Positions 8,954 through 16,453 of a stretch of DNA of 27,229 bases are shown here, in pieces (the stretch's first letter is position 1; each line of letters begins with the position of its first letter). The stretch comes from CAG-177 sp964587915 (lineage in GTDB: Bacteria > Bacillota > Clostridia > Oscillospirales > Acutalibacteraceae): assembly GCA_964587915.1 (NCBI GenBank), contig CAZPMK010000021.1:1-27229 (forward strand). Reading direction: 5' to 3'. The notes beneath the pieces are model-generated. The model did not search any database. It had not been told where the DNA came from and saw nothing but the letters and a program-made list of their open reading frames with translations. The position numbers and the translations under genes were made by a program.

Positions 8954-10246
8954 TCAATATTCGCTTCCGTCATAAAAATATCCTTTCGGCTCGTATCTTT
9001 CCACCGATTCCTCGCCGTCCTTTACGGTAAACACAAAGGTGCAGTCACCCGCAAACCAAAGATTTTCCGCTCCGAAAAGCTCGGTGAAATACTTGTTGTT
9101 CTCCCTTTCATATTTGACAGAATTGTATCGGCATTGCGGAATAAGGAGCTTTTTCGCCCGAACGTTGCCGTAAATATTCCTGTCGTCATTAAGCGTATGA
9201 TGGGCACATTGAAGATATGTACAAAACAGCGAACGCTTGCCGTAAAGGGCTATAAGCTCCTCGCCGTTCGTCTCCTCGGCATCGCCCAAAAAGATTACGG
9301 AGCAATCGTCAAAAGTGATTTTAACTATGCTCGACCCCTCGTTTATGCCTCTGTAGGTCTTGCCCGAAGAAGCTCTTGTTGAACGGGGAAGAATATCTTC
9401 ATGCGTAGTAAGAACCTCAAGCATTGCATCGGGGAATTTTATCGTTTGACCCGTATGGAGCTTCAAATATTTTGCGTTCGGAGCATATAAAGCAACACGC
9501 TCTTTCATTCTGTCGGTACACGGATTATCATATGCTTGAAGCGTTTTTGACGGGAAATTATACAGCACTCTTTCAAGGCTGAGCCTTTCATGCTCACGCT
9601 TCAATATTTTAAGAAAAACATCCATGTGGTCATCGTGATTGTGGGTACACAGCCATGCGGCGATACGGATTTTACCGCCCTTTTCGGTGTTCGTCATATC
9701 CTCAAGGCGTGCCATAAATTCGTCACAAGCATCCTCGGTCGCCTGCTCCATTTCTCCGCCGTCAACAATAATTACCGAATTGTCTCGGAGTCTCAAAGCA
9801 TAGAGCATACCGCAATTACAGCTGTGAAAGCGTATCATCTCGCCGTAATGCAAAGAAAACTGCATAAGCTGAGTATCCCCTCTGACATCAGGCTCGGTAT
9901 CGTTCATTTCGGAAAGCGGAGAGCTTGAATTGTCAATAATTATTCTCGCCTGCCGCTTTTCAAAGGTGAAGTAGGTATATATAATTTCATCGCCGTTTGC
10001 AAATTCAACAAAAATATTGCCGTTGAACTCACGGTGAAAGGTCTCCGCTCTGCCCGTTTCTGCCATATTTGCAAGAAAAGCACGAAAATCGAGTGCCCCG
10101 ACATCCTCAAGCACAAGCATATAGGAATCCTCTTTGCTTCCGTTTTCATTTTCAATTTCAAGACCCGCTCCGCAGTTGAGCGGTTCACACGCCGCCTTGC
10201 CGAACGGTACTGCATTTATCCTTGACCAAAACTCCTGTGTTTTCAT
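8954..10246 (-). CDS. Metallo-beta-lactamase-fold hydrolase, ComEC C-terminal-like
   Basis: The 430-aa protein has a long N-terminal region of unknown fold (about residues 1-125). A metallo-beta-lactamase-fold hydrolase domain follows, with the metal-binding motif THNHDDH at residues 201-207. Further metal-site segments are VDGGE upstream, FLGDAE, and CAHHTLN. The arrangement resembles the soluble hydrolase domain of ComEC/Rec2-type proteins, but no membrane part is present. Substrate is unknown, with nuclease or phosphodiesterase activity the usual possibility. The ATG at 10246 lies 8 nt after AAGGGG; a GTG at 10252 overlaps that site. A near-consensus promoter precedes it. Confidence 0.8.
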   Translation of the reverse strand: MKTQEFWSRINAVPFGKAACEPLNCGAGLEIENENGSKEDSYMLVLEDVGALDFRAFLANMAETGRAETFHREFNGNIFVEFANGDEIIYTYFTFEKRQARIIIDNSSSPLSEMNDTEPDVRGDTQLMQFSLHYGEMIRFHSCNCGMLYALRLRDNSVIIVDGGEMEQATEDACDEFMARLEDMTNTEKGGKIRIAAWLCTHNHDDHMDVFLKILKREHERLSLERVLYNFPSKTLQAYDNPCTDRMKERVALYAPNAKYLKLHTGQTIKFPDAMLEVLTTHEDILPRSTRASSGKTYRGINEGSSIVKITFDDCSVIFLGDAEETNGEELIALYGKRSLFCTYLQCAHHTLNDDRNIYGNVRAKKLLIPQCRYNSVKYERENNKYFTELFGAENLWFAGDCTFVFTVKDGEESVERYEPKGYFYDGSEY

Positions 10247-10277
10247 CAGCACATCCCCTTTGCCGTATCTTATTGTT

Positions 10278-10307
10278 ATTATACATTTGAACGGTGCTCC
10301 GTGTCAA
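10278..10307 (-). promoter_or_regulatory. Consensus sigma-A promoter for the MBL-fold gene, with overlapping palindrome
   Basis: Read on the minus strand, TTGACA (10302-10307) and TATAAT (10278-10283) are separated by 18 nt, about 30 nt before the start codon. The inverted repeat GTCAAT-N5-ATTGAC spans 10303-10319 and covers the -35 box, a possible operator site. No dedicated regulator gene is adjacent. Confidence 0.85.
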
Positions 10308-10323
10308 TATACAATTGACCGTT

Positions 10324-10361
10324 AAAACAAAAAACGCCCTGCAAGCAAGTGCCTGCAGAGC
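10324..10361 (-). terminator. Terminator of the amino acid ABC transporter operon
   Basis: On the minus strand the hairpin arms are GCTCTGCAGGC and GCTTGCAGGGC (within 10335-10361), followed by GTTTTTTG and further Ts. It lies 7 nt past the stop codon of the ATPase gene at 10369. Confidence 0.85.
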
Positions 10362-10368
10362 ATTGAAA

Positions 10369-11163
10369 TTACATAAGAACCTTTGAAAGGAACTCTTTGA
10401 GACGAGGATTTTGCGGATTTGCGAAAAATTCCGACGGGGTATTTTCTTCCTTGATAACGCCCTCGTCCATGAAAATAACTCTCGAACCGACTTCCTTTGC
10501 AAAGCCCATTTCGTGGGTGACAACAACCATCGTCATGCCCGACTGTGCAAGCTCCTTCATAAGATCGAGAACCTCTCCTACCATTTCGGGGTCGAGTGCC
10601 GACGTCGGTTCGTCAAAAAGAATAACATCGGGATTCATTGCAAGCGAACGAACTATTGCCACACGCTGCTTTTGACCGCCCGAAAGCGTTGAGGGATATA
10701 CATCTGCCTTATCCTCAAGTCCGATTCTTTCAAGCAGACTGCAAGCGTTTTGGCGTGCCTCTTTTTTGATTTCGTCCACACTGCGTACAGGGAGCTTTTC
10801 TTTTGAGAAAATATTATGGATTATCGCCTTACGCCTGTCCTTTTTGCCGCAGATTATCGGGGAAAGCATTATATTCTGAATAACGGTTTTGTTGTTGAAC
10901 AGGTTGAAGTGCTGGAACACCATTCCCATTTTTCTGCGATGAATGTTGATATCAACCTTGGGGTCTGCGATATCAACGCCGTTGAATATGATTTTTCCGC
11001 CCGTGGGATCCTCCATGCAGTTGAGGCAACGCAGGAATGTACTCTTACCGGAGCCCGACGGACCGATAACAACCACGATATCGCCCTTGTTAATGGTAAT
11101 GTTAATACCTTTCAGAACTTCATTTTTTCCAAAGCTCTTTTTGAGATCAATTACGTCTATCAC
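10369..11163 (-). CDS. Polar amino acid ABC transporter, ATP-binding protein
   Basis: The 264-aa protein is a GlnQ/HisP-type ATPase. Walker A GPSGSGKST is at residues 34-42, the signature LSGGQ at 160-164, Walker B with the D-loop FDEPTSALD at 183-191, and the H-loop in VVVTHEMGF. It drives uptake of a polar amino acid together with the permease and binding protein encoded just upstream. A segment at about 107-136, rich in lysine and arginine, is longer than in typical GlnQ proteins. The start is a GTG at 11163 that overlaps the permease end by 17 nt, with GGAG about 11 nt upstream. A terminator follows. Confidence 0.95.
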   Translation of the reverse strand: MIDVIDLKKSFGKNEVLKGINITINKGDIVVVIGPSGSGKSTFLRCLNCMEDPTGGKIIFNGVDIADPKVDINIHRRKMGMVFQHFNLFNNKTVIQNIMLSPIICGKKDRRKAIIHNIFSKEKLPVRSVDEIKKEARQNACSLLERIGLEDKADVYPSTLSGGQKQRVAIVRSLAMNPDVILFDEPTSALDPEMVGEVLDLMKELAQSGMTMVVVTHEMGFAKEVGSRVIFMDEGVIKEENTPSEFFANPQNPRLKEFLSKVLM

Positions 11164-11869
11164 TCTTCTTCAGGCTCCTTTCCATAAATTTAATAAGCAG
11201 GGTTATAATGCAAACAATTACGATATAAATAAGTGCCATTACGATATACGGTACCATGAACTCGTAGCTGTTCGAGCCGATATAGCTGAACGCAACATAG
11301 AGATCCATTGCACCGACAAATGAAACAACCGAGGTTTCCTTGATGAGAGCGATAAACTCGTTGCCGAGGGTGGGAAGAATATTCTTTATCGCCTGCGGAA
11401 TTACAATTTTCAGCATCGTTGTGGAAAAGCTGAGGCCGACGCTCCTGCCGCCCTCCGTCTGTCCGTAATCAACGCTTTGAATACCGCTTCGCATTATTTC
11501 GGATATGTAGGCACCGCTGTTGAGTCCGAAAACAACAATGGCAACATTGACGCTCGGAAGATTAACACCCATTATCGGCAATATGACATAATAGAATATC
11601 AAAAGCTGAACAACCATGGGAGTGCCTCTGAAAAATCCAACATAAAAGCTGCATATGCCGTTGAGAATGCGGGGGATGAGCTTATATTTCGGAACAACAC
11701 GCACGGTTGCAATGAGCGTACCTATCAATATGCCGATGATAAGACCCGCAACCGCGATTTTCAAGGTGTTCTGCAAGCCCGTAAGCACCTTTATGTATCC
11801 CTTGGCATCAATCAGTATTTCAATAAATTTATCTATCTTTTTAGGAAGCGACGCTATAAATTCGTTCAT
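11147..11869 (-). CDS. Polar amino acid ABC transporter, permease
   Basis: The 240-aa protein is a HisM/GlnP-type permease with about five hydrophobic segments. It shows the family features LQNTLKIAVAG near the start and the EAA loop region reading EGGRSVGLS, followed by IVIPQAIKNILPTLGNEF. It would form the homodimeric channel for the neighbouring ATPase and binding protein. The ATG follows GGAAAG. It overlaps the ATPase gene by 17 nt and lies about 100 nt after the binding-protein gene, with a strong hairpin in that gap. Confidence 0.95.
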   Translation of the reverse strand: MNEFIASLPKKIDKFIEILIDAKGYIKVLTGLQNTLKIAVAGLIIGILIGTLIATVRVVPKYKLIPRILNGICSFYVGFFRGTPMVVQLLIFYYVILPIMGVNLPSVNVAIVVFGLNSGAYISEIMRSGIQSVDYGQTEGGRSVGLSFSTTMLKIVIPQAIKNILPTLGNEFIALIKETSVVSFVGAMDLYVAFSYIGSNSYEFMVPYIVMALIYIVIVCIITLLIKFMERSLKKSDRRN

Positions 11870-11896
11870 ATTTTCTTTCCTTTACTGCTTTCACCC

Positions 11897-11914
11897 GTAC
11901 CGAAAAAACGGTAC
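11897..11914 (-). promoter_or_regulatory. Small GTACCG/CGGTAC hairpin before the permease gene
   Basis: A perfect 6-bp inverted repeat, GTACCG and CGGTAC, encloses six A residues on the plus strand. It lies between the larger binding-protein hairpin and the permease ribosome binding site. It may add to RNA structure at the processed end of the transcript; no regulator is implied by the sequence. Confidence 0.4.
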
Positions 11915-11928
11915 TCTTTTAGACAAAT

Positions 11929-11960
11929 AAGGCTGTTTCGATTGAAACAGCCTTTTGTTT
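11929..11960 (-). terminator. Intercistronic hairpin between binding protein and permease genes
   Basis: AAGGCTGTTTC (11929-11939) and GAAACAGCCTT (11944-11954) form a perfect 11-bp stem with a 4-nt loop, just after the binding-protein stop codon. The downstream flank on the minus strand is only moderately T-rich (ATTTGTCT). It may therefore act as a leaky terminator or 3'-end stabiliser that keeps binding-protein mRNA in excess over permease mRNA. A better T-tract lies on the plus strand, where no gene ends. Confidence 0.7.
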
Positions 11961-11973
11961 CTTTGCTATTGAC

Positions 11974-12873
11974 TTATGCCATTTCGTTGATAGCCGCAGT
12001 GATGCACTCAGCGGGAGCGGAGTCTATGATAACATAATCAACGCCGCCGTTGATAAGATCCTGAACTGCAAGTGAACCGTTGCTGTAACCGATGCACTGA
12101 ACTGCAAGACCCTCAAAGCCCCAATCTGCATCGCCTTCAACATAGAACTGACCGGTAGTACCCGTCTGAACACCAATCTTCTTGCTTGCATCGAGAGCGG
12201 CAAGAGCAGCGGCAACGGATTCTGCATCGGTGTAGGAATCGAAGGATGTATCATCACCCTTAACGATGAGCTTCTGAGAAGCCTGATAGTAGGAATCGGA
12301 GAAGGTTACATATTCCTCACGGTCGGGCTTAATGGTAAGACCTGCCATTGCGATATCGCACTTATGCTGACCAACGGAAAGGCAAACTGCGTTGAATTCC
12401 ATGTTGTTGATAACAAGCTCTTTGCCGAGCTTCTCTGCGATGTATGCGGCAAGCTCCATGTCAATGCCGTAATAATCGTCACCCTTGGTGTACTCAAACG
12501 GCTCAAAAGCGGCGTTAGTAGCAACAACAAGCTGATCCTTACTATTATCAAGAACTGCGGATTTAACGGGAGTGGGCTCGCCGTCACCGAAATACTTGTT
12601 GCAGATTGCATCAAAGGTGCCGTCTGCCTTAGCCTGAGCAAGAATCTCGTTGACCTGTGCAAGCAACTCGGGCTGAGCCTTATCTACGCCGAGAGCGTAT
12701 TCTTCATCGGTAAGATTATAATTGATAACCTTAACTGCGGGAGCTTTTTCGATGTTTGTAGCGGCTGATTCGGTGGTTGTCGTGTCGTCATTCTTTCCTC
12801 CGCAGGCGGCAAAAGCCGTAACCGCAAGAGCAATTGCCATAACGATTGCAAGAGCTTTGATTAACTTTTTCAT
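11974..12873 (-). CDS. Amino acid ABC transporter substrate-binding lipoprotein, apparently circularly permuted
   Basis: The 299-aa protein begins with a lipoprotein signal peptide and lipobox FAAC (C24). The core from about residue 115 is a normal family 3 solute-binding protein: VVATNAAFEPFEY, then GIDMELAAYIAEKLGKEL, MAGLTIKPDRE, and KIGVQTGTTGQFYVE. It stops abruptly after VDYVIIDSAPAECITAAINE. The segment that normally follows at the C-terminus, containing LTDEEYALGV and AKADGTFDAICNKYFG, is found instead at residues about 48-96. It would capture a polar amino acid outside the membrane. The ATG at 12873 lies 8 nt after GGAGG. A consensus promoter precedes it and the permease gene follows. 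Confidence 0.93.
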   Translation of the reverse strand: MKKLIKALAIVMAIALAVTAFAACGGKNDDTTTTESAATNIEKAPAVKVINYNLTDEEYALGVDKAQPELLAQVNEILAQAKADGTFDAICNKYFGDGEPTPVKSAVLDNSKDQLVVATNAAFEPFEYTKGDDYYGIDMELAAYIAEKLGKELVINNMEFNAVCLSVGQHKCDIAMAGLTIKPDREEYVTFSDSYYQASQKLIVKGDDTSFDSYTDAESVAAALAALDASKKIGVQTGTTGQFYVEGDADWGFEGLAVQCIGYSNGSLAVQDLINGGVDYVIIDSAPAECITAAINEMA

Positions 12874-12906
12874 TAGGATTACCTCCATGTTTTTTTGAAT
12901 GGCATA

Positions 12907-12934
12907 ATTATAGCATAGTATTCAGAAATGTCAA
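12907..12934 (-). promoter_or_regulatory. Consensus sigma-A promoter for the amino acid ABC operon
   Basis: On the minus strand TTGACA (12929-12934) and TATAAT (12907-12912) are separated by 16 nt, about 34 nt before the ATG at 12873. Both hexamers are perfect, which suggests high basal expression. No clear operator was found around it. Confidence 0.85.
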
Positions 12935-12991
12935 GCCGAAAATGAATTTTTATGAGAAATTTTTGATTTAGTAGTGAATATTACCGAATAT

Positions 12992-13879
12992 TTATTCAAA
13001 ACAGCCAAACATATCAAGAGTTTTCTTAAAATCCGAGGGCATACTCGCTTCAAAAGTAAGCTCCTCACCGGTAACGGGATGGGTAAATCGGCAAGCTCTG
13101 CAATGCAAAAGCTGGTGTCCGATTTGCGGCATAAAATCCCCGTACATTGTATCCCCTGCAAGAGGATGACCGATGTAAGCCATATGCACCCTTATTTGAT
13201 GCGTTCTTCCCGTTTCAAGGTCAAGACGAACAAGCGTTGCTCCGTCAAGGTGTTTTTCGGCAGTCCAATGAGTGACCGCCGTTTCAACGCCCAATTCATT
13301 TGAGCAAGCCCGCAAGGTTTTCATCGGGTCGGGGCGGTAAATCGGAACGTCAACCGTGCCGCTTTCGCAAAGCTCGCCCTCAACGAGAGCACAGTATTGC
13401 TTTTTTACCTTTCCCGACAGCTTGCTTGCCGCAAGGTGGTTAAGTGCACAAACAACCGCACCGGAGGTTCCCTTGTCAAGCCTGCCAACGGCTCTGAACG
13501 CCGCCGTTTTTCCTTTTGCGTTGAGATGTGCGGTAACGGCATTCGCAAGGGTATCACCCTGATGATTATGAGTCGGGTGCATTGCCATAAAGGGCGATTT
13601 GTTTATCACGATTATATCGTCATCCTCATAGATTATATCGAGCGGTGCCGTCATCGGCTCGGGGGCCTCGACATCGTCGGGAATAAGAACACTCACCCTG
13701 TCACCCGCATACAATATATCAATCGTTCTGAGGTATTTTCCGTTACGCAGCATACCGGACTCGGTATATTTTATCTTTTTAACAAGCCTTGCGGAAAAAC
13801 CGCAAAAGCCTCTGAGAAAGGCAACCGCACGCCGTCCGTCATATTCGGGAGAAACAGTATATTCGAGCTTTCTCGGCAT
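12992..13879 (-). CDS. RluA-family RNA pseudouridine synthase
   Basis: The 295-aa protein has the RluA/RluD layout: an N-terminal S4-like segment (about residues 15-68, with RLVKKIKYT), then the catalytic domain. The active-site motif appears as GRLDKGTSG with D135 the catalytic aspartate; the usual leading histidine is glycine here. The C-terminal LETGRTHQIRVHMAYIGHPL block is typical of the family. It isomerises a uridine in rRNA or tRNA; which one cannot be told. The ATG overlaps the stop codon of the upstream transporter gene (TGATG), implying translational coupling. Confidence 0.93.
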   Translation of the reverse strand: MPRKLEYTVSPEYDGRRAVAFLRGFCGFSARLVKKIKYTESGMLRNGKYLRTIDILYAGDRVSVLIPDDVEAPEPMTAPLDIIYEDDDIIVINKSPFMAMHPTHNHQGDTLANAVTAHLNAKGKTAAFRAVGRLDKGTSGAVVCALNHLAASKLSGKVKKQYCALVEGELCESGTVDVPIYRPDPMKTLRACSNELGVETAVTHWTAEKHLDGATLVRLDLETGRTHQIRVHMAYIGHPLAGDTMYGDFMPQIGHQLLHCRACRFTHPVTGEELTFEASMPSDFKKTLDMFGCFE

Positions 13880-15345
13880 CAGCTTTTCACCGCTTCAAGC
13901 TCATCCTTGGCAAGCTCCACTATTCCGTCTCTGCGTTTTTTAAGCTCCGCTTCTATCATCTTCTGCTGCTCTTTGTCGTCCTTAACAAACATAATCACGA
14001 TAAGATACAAAACGGCACCGACGGCAGGACCGAGAATGAACAAAGGCCACTGCCACTTCATAAATACGGCATTTTGAGCAGTCATTGCGATTTTTTCATC
14101 GTATTTGACTATCTTCAATATCTGTCCGTTAATCAGAAGAGCAAGAGCATCGCCTATTTTGGTTGCAAAATTCTGCATGGAGAAAGTAATTCCCTCGGTA
14201 CGCTTGCCGGTTGTATATTCAACATAATCAATTGAATCGCTCATAAGTGAACGGTGTGCAATGTTCATCATGTTTGCGGGAATACCCTGCAAGCCCATAA
14301 TGAGAATGACCGCAAGCATACTCCATATGCTCTTAAAGCCGATAAAGAAGGATACTATTCTCAGCACGATTGACGACACCTGAGCCAGAACGAGGATTTT
14401 TTTCATTCCGCCCACGGCATTGACTATCTTTGTTGCGGCAAACATTGCAAATGTTCCGGGAGCACCGGTCAGTCCGCTGTAAATAAACTGTGCCGTACCG
14501 CCGCCTATATCCATTCCGCCGACCTTATAGAATACCTGACTTTCAAAGAAATACTGCCACGGCACGGTGAGCTTAACGTATTCAAGGATTCTTGCAAGCG
14601 AAATGAGCATCATTGTTTTATTGTGACGCAGAACGAATATCGCCTCGAAAAGACTCTCCTTTGCCGCTTCCTCATTCTTGACCTGCTCTTTCATGAAGCC
14701 GCCGAGCAGAGAAATAAGCTGACCGCCCAAGCCGAGAACGGCAGCACCTATCAAAAAGGTCTTTTTGTCGGACATTCCGAAGCTGTTGAGCATAAGATCT
14801 CTTGCCATGGGAAAAAGTCCCGTTATCGCACAGCCCGCAGTAACGCCGAGAGCGGTCCATTGAGCCACCCTTGCTCTCTCCTCGGAATGCGGTGAGCTGA
14901 GTGACATCATTCCCCAGAGTGAAACATCCTGCATGGAATAAACGACATCCCAAGTAAGATAGCAAGCAAGAATAAATACAACCGTTCCTACGCCGCCGAG
15001 CCCCATATCCACGAACATCAGCAGAGACATGATACCGATTATCGGGGGCAGAAGCAGAAGAAAGGGCCTCAGCTTTTCGCCTGTTTTCTTGAATGTATGC
15101 CTGTCAATGAGAGCACCTACAAGAGGGTCGTTGACAGCATCCCAAATACGGCTTATTCCCGTTATGTAGCCTACGTATTCAGCTTTGATTTTAAGAATGT
15201 TATTGCAGAAATAGAACAGCCAACTGTTTATGAATTGGTAGTTCATGTTCTGTCCCGCTATTGCGGCTGCATAGGCAAAAAGCCGTTTATTCGGCACTAA
15301 GCCCTGCTCCAAAGCGGCGTCGGATCTGTAAACGGATTTATCCAT
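13879..15345 (-). CDS. GPH/MelB-type MFS sugar:cation symporter
   Basis: The 488-aa protein has about twelve hydrophobic segments. It carries the glycoside-pentoside-hexuronide family signature near residues 70-85: WDAVNDPLVGALIDR. Family members import sugars with Na+ or H+. The C-terminal tail is charged (EQQKMIEAELKKRRDG). The ATG at 15345 follows AAGGGG. A near-consensus promoter lies just upstream, and the RluA gene overlaps its stop codon. The cargo cannot be predicted because no catabolic gene is adjacent. Confidence 0.92.
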   Translation of the reverse strand: MDKSVYRSDAALEQGLVPNKRLFAYAAAIAGQNMNYQFINSWLFYFCNNILKIKAEYVGYITGISRIWDAVNDPLVGALIDRHTFKKTGEKLRPFLLLLPPIIGIMSLLMFVDMGLGGVGTVVFILACYLTWDVVYSMQDVSLWGMMSLSSPHSEERARVAQWTALGVTAGCAITGLFPMARDLMLNSFGMSDKKTFLIGAAVLGLGGQLISLLGGFMKEQVKNEEAAKESLFEAIFVLRHNKTMMLISLARILEYVKLTVPWQYFFESQVFYKVGGMDIGGGTAQFIYSGLTGAPGTFAMFAATKIVNAVGGMKKILVLAQVSSIVLRIVSFFIGFKSIWSMLAVILIMGLQGIPANMMNIAHRSLMSDSIDYVEYTTGKRTEGITFSMQNFATKIGDALALLINGQILKIVKYDEKIAMTAQNAVFMKWQWPLFILGPAVGAVLYLIVIMFVKDDKEQQKMIEAELKKRRDGIVELAKDELEAVKS

Positions 15346-15374
15346 TCATTCAGCCCCTTTCTTTTTATATAACA

Positions 15375-15403
15375 ATTATATCACTCGGCGGCACAGTTCT
15401 CAA
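15375..15403 (-). promoter_or_regulatory. Sigma-A promoter for the transporter-pseudouridine synthase pair
   Basis: On the minus strand TTGAGA (15398-15403) and TATAAT (15375-15380) are separated by 17 nt. The -10 box lies about 30 nt before the ATG at 15345. Confidence 0.85.
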
Positions 15404-15783
15404 CTTGCTTTTTTGCATAACTTTTCTTCTCGATTTTAAGCACAATGCACAAGTAAAAGCTAACATATAAGGCGAAAACGGAGAGATAGTGCGTAGTCGT
15501 GCAACAACCCCGCAATCAAAGCAATTGCCGACACAGTATGTCTGTTAAATTTGCGGTGCAAATTTAAAACAGATGGCTTCTTTCTTAAACTCTTGCAACA
15601 TTTTACCATTCTTTTTGTCCTATCACTTTTTAGGGCATTTGTCAACTCTACTTAAAATATACCACTCCAGAATGTATATACCGAGTCGAAAATTTCTGTT
15701 ATTCTCTCAATTTTTTGTAGTAATTTTAATCGATATGATGTATTATACATTTGTGATTCGTTTTTTCATCAATTAAATTTTAC
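15404..15783. other. Gene-free A/T-rich boundary with a long inverted repeat
   Basis: No convincing gene lies in this stretch. The main structure is an inverted repeat at 15541-15573, with arms TCTGTTAAATTTGC and GCAAATTTAAAACAGA around GGT; it lacks a T-tract on either strand. A 61-codon open frame across it on the minus strand needs a TTG start, has no clear ribosome binding site and is not called. The stretch separates housekeeping genes from the accessory operon and could be a recombination scar or a multicopy intergenic element. No integrase, tRNA or att-like duplication is visible. Confidence 0.5.
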
Positions 15784-15835
15784 CACAAAAAAAGACTACA
15801 AACCACCTTTGTTAGATAGATTTGTAGTTCTTTTC
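15784..15835 (-). terminator. Terminator of the ubiquitin-like operon
   Basis: On the minus strand ACTACAAA and TTTGTAGT (arms at 15821-15828 and 15795-15802) form an 8-bp stem with an 18-nt loop, followed by CTTTTTTTG. It lies about 90 nt past the last gene of the operon. The plus-strand flank is also T-rich (TCTTTTCTTCTT). Confidence 0.75.
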
Positions 15836-15926
15836 TTCTTAGTCTATTTTTTACAGCAGTTTATAAATTTTGCACGAGTGTGTACCGCCGCTCCCTGCTT
15901 ACCGAGCATGTTTTCGATATTATTGC

Positions 15927-16415
15927 TTACGCAACATCAAATATTTGTGATATTATGGCACCTGTATATGTTTCTGCTGCACTGGCAATCAAGTTCACAA
16001 GTTCAGATCGTGCCTTCTGTTCGCTAAGCTTCAACAATTCATCCCCACGACGAGAGCAGTCGTATGCATTAGCACCGTAGCAGTTACACAGATTATTATA
16101 TTGAATCAGTCCTGCTGACAACAGTTCTCCGAGCATATCTTGGAATTGCTTGTGCTCAATTTTTAAATCCTTATGCGTAACATACTTGTACTGACTAATC
16201 ATTTTCAATAATACAAATCGCTTCTCGCCGGAATTCTTTAGCCCATACCGATGTAAATCACATGGATAGCGAGTTCCGCTTACGACTGTAAATCCACTGT
16301 CTGATTTGCTTATTCCCGGAATCTGCTTGTATTTGCGCTTGATTGTTGCCTCTTTTACCCCGGAATTTTTCGCAAACTCATCGAATGAGATGTAAGTAAT
16401 TTCTTTTTCGTCCAC
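15927..16415 (-). CDS. Winged-helix-like protein, last gene of the Ubl operon
   Basis: This 162-aa cytosolic protein is not recognised as a named family. The N-terminal part (about residues 8-35) reads like a small helix-turn-helix, with FDEFAKNSGVKEATIKRKYK. Residues 65-130 have the pattern of a winged helix: RFVLLKMISQYKYVTHKDL, then FQDMLGELLSAGLIQYNN and a RRGDELLKLS strand/helix. It could bind DNA or act as a protein-interaction adaptor. The GTG at 16415 follows GGAAGG about 7 nt upstream. It starts 38 nt after the JAMM-LysM gene and is followed by the operon terminator. Confidence 0.75.
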   Translation of the reverse strand: MDEKEITYISFDEFAKNSGVKEATIKRKYKQIPGISKSDSGFTVVSGTRYPCDLHRYGLKNSGEKRFVLLKMISQYKYVTHKDLKIEHKQFQDMLGELLSAGLIQYNNLCNCYGANAYDCSRRGDELLKLSEQKARSELVNLIASAAETYTGAIISQIFDVA

Positions 16416-16453
16416 ATAATCGCCTTCCGCAACACTACATCCTAACTACCACT

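Noticed and set aside
11929..11960. Plus-strand terminator
   Set aside because: The T-tract is better on the plus strand, but no plus-strand gene ends nearby, so the hairpin is assigned to the minus-strand ABC operon.
15460..15645. 61-codon minus-strand open frame in the spacer
   Set aside because: It needs a TTG start without a clear ribosome binding site and runs through a perfect-looking inverted repeat, so it is more likely non-coding.
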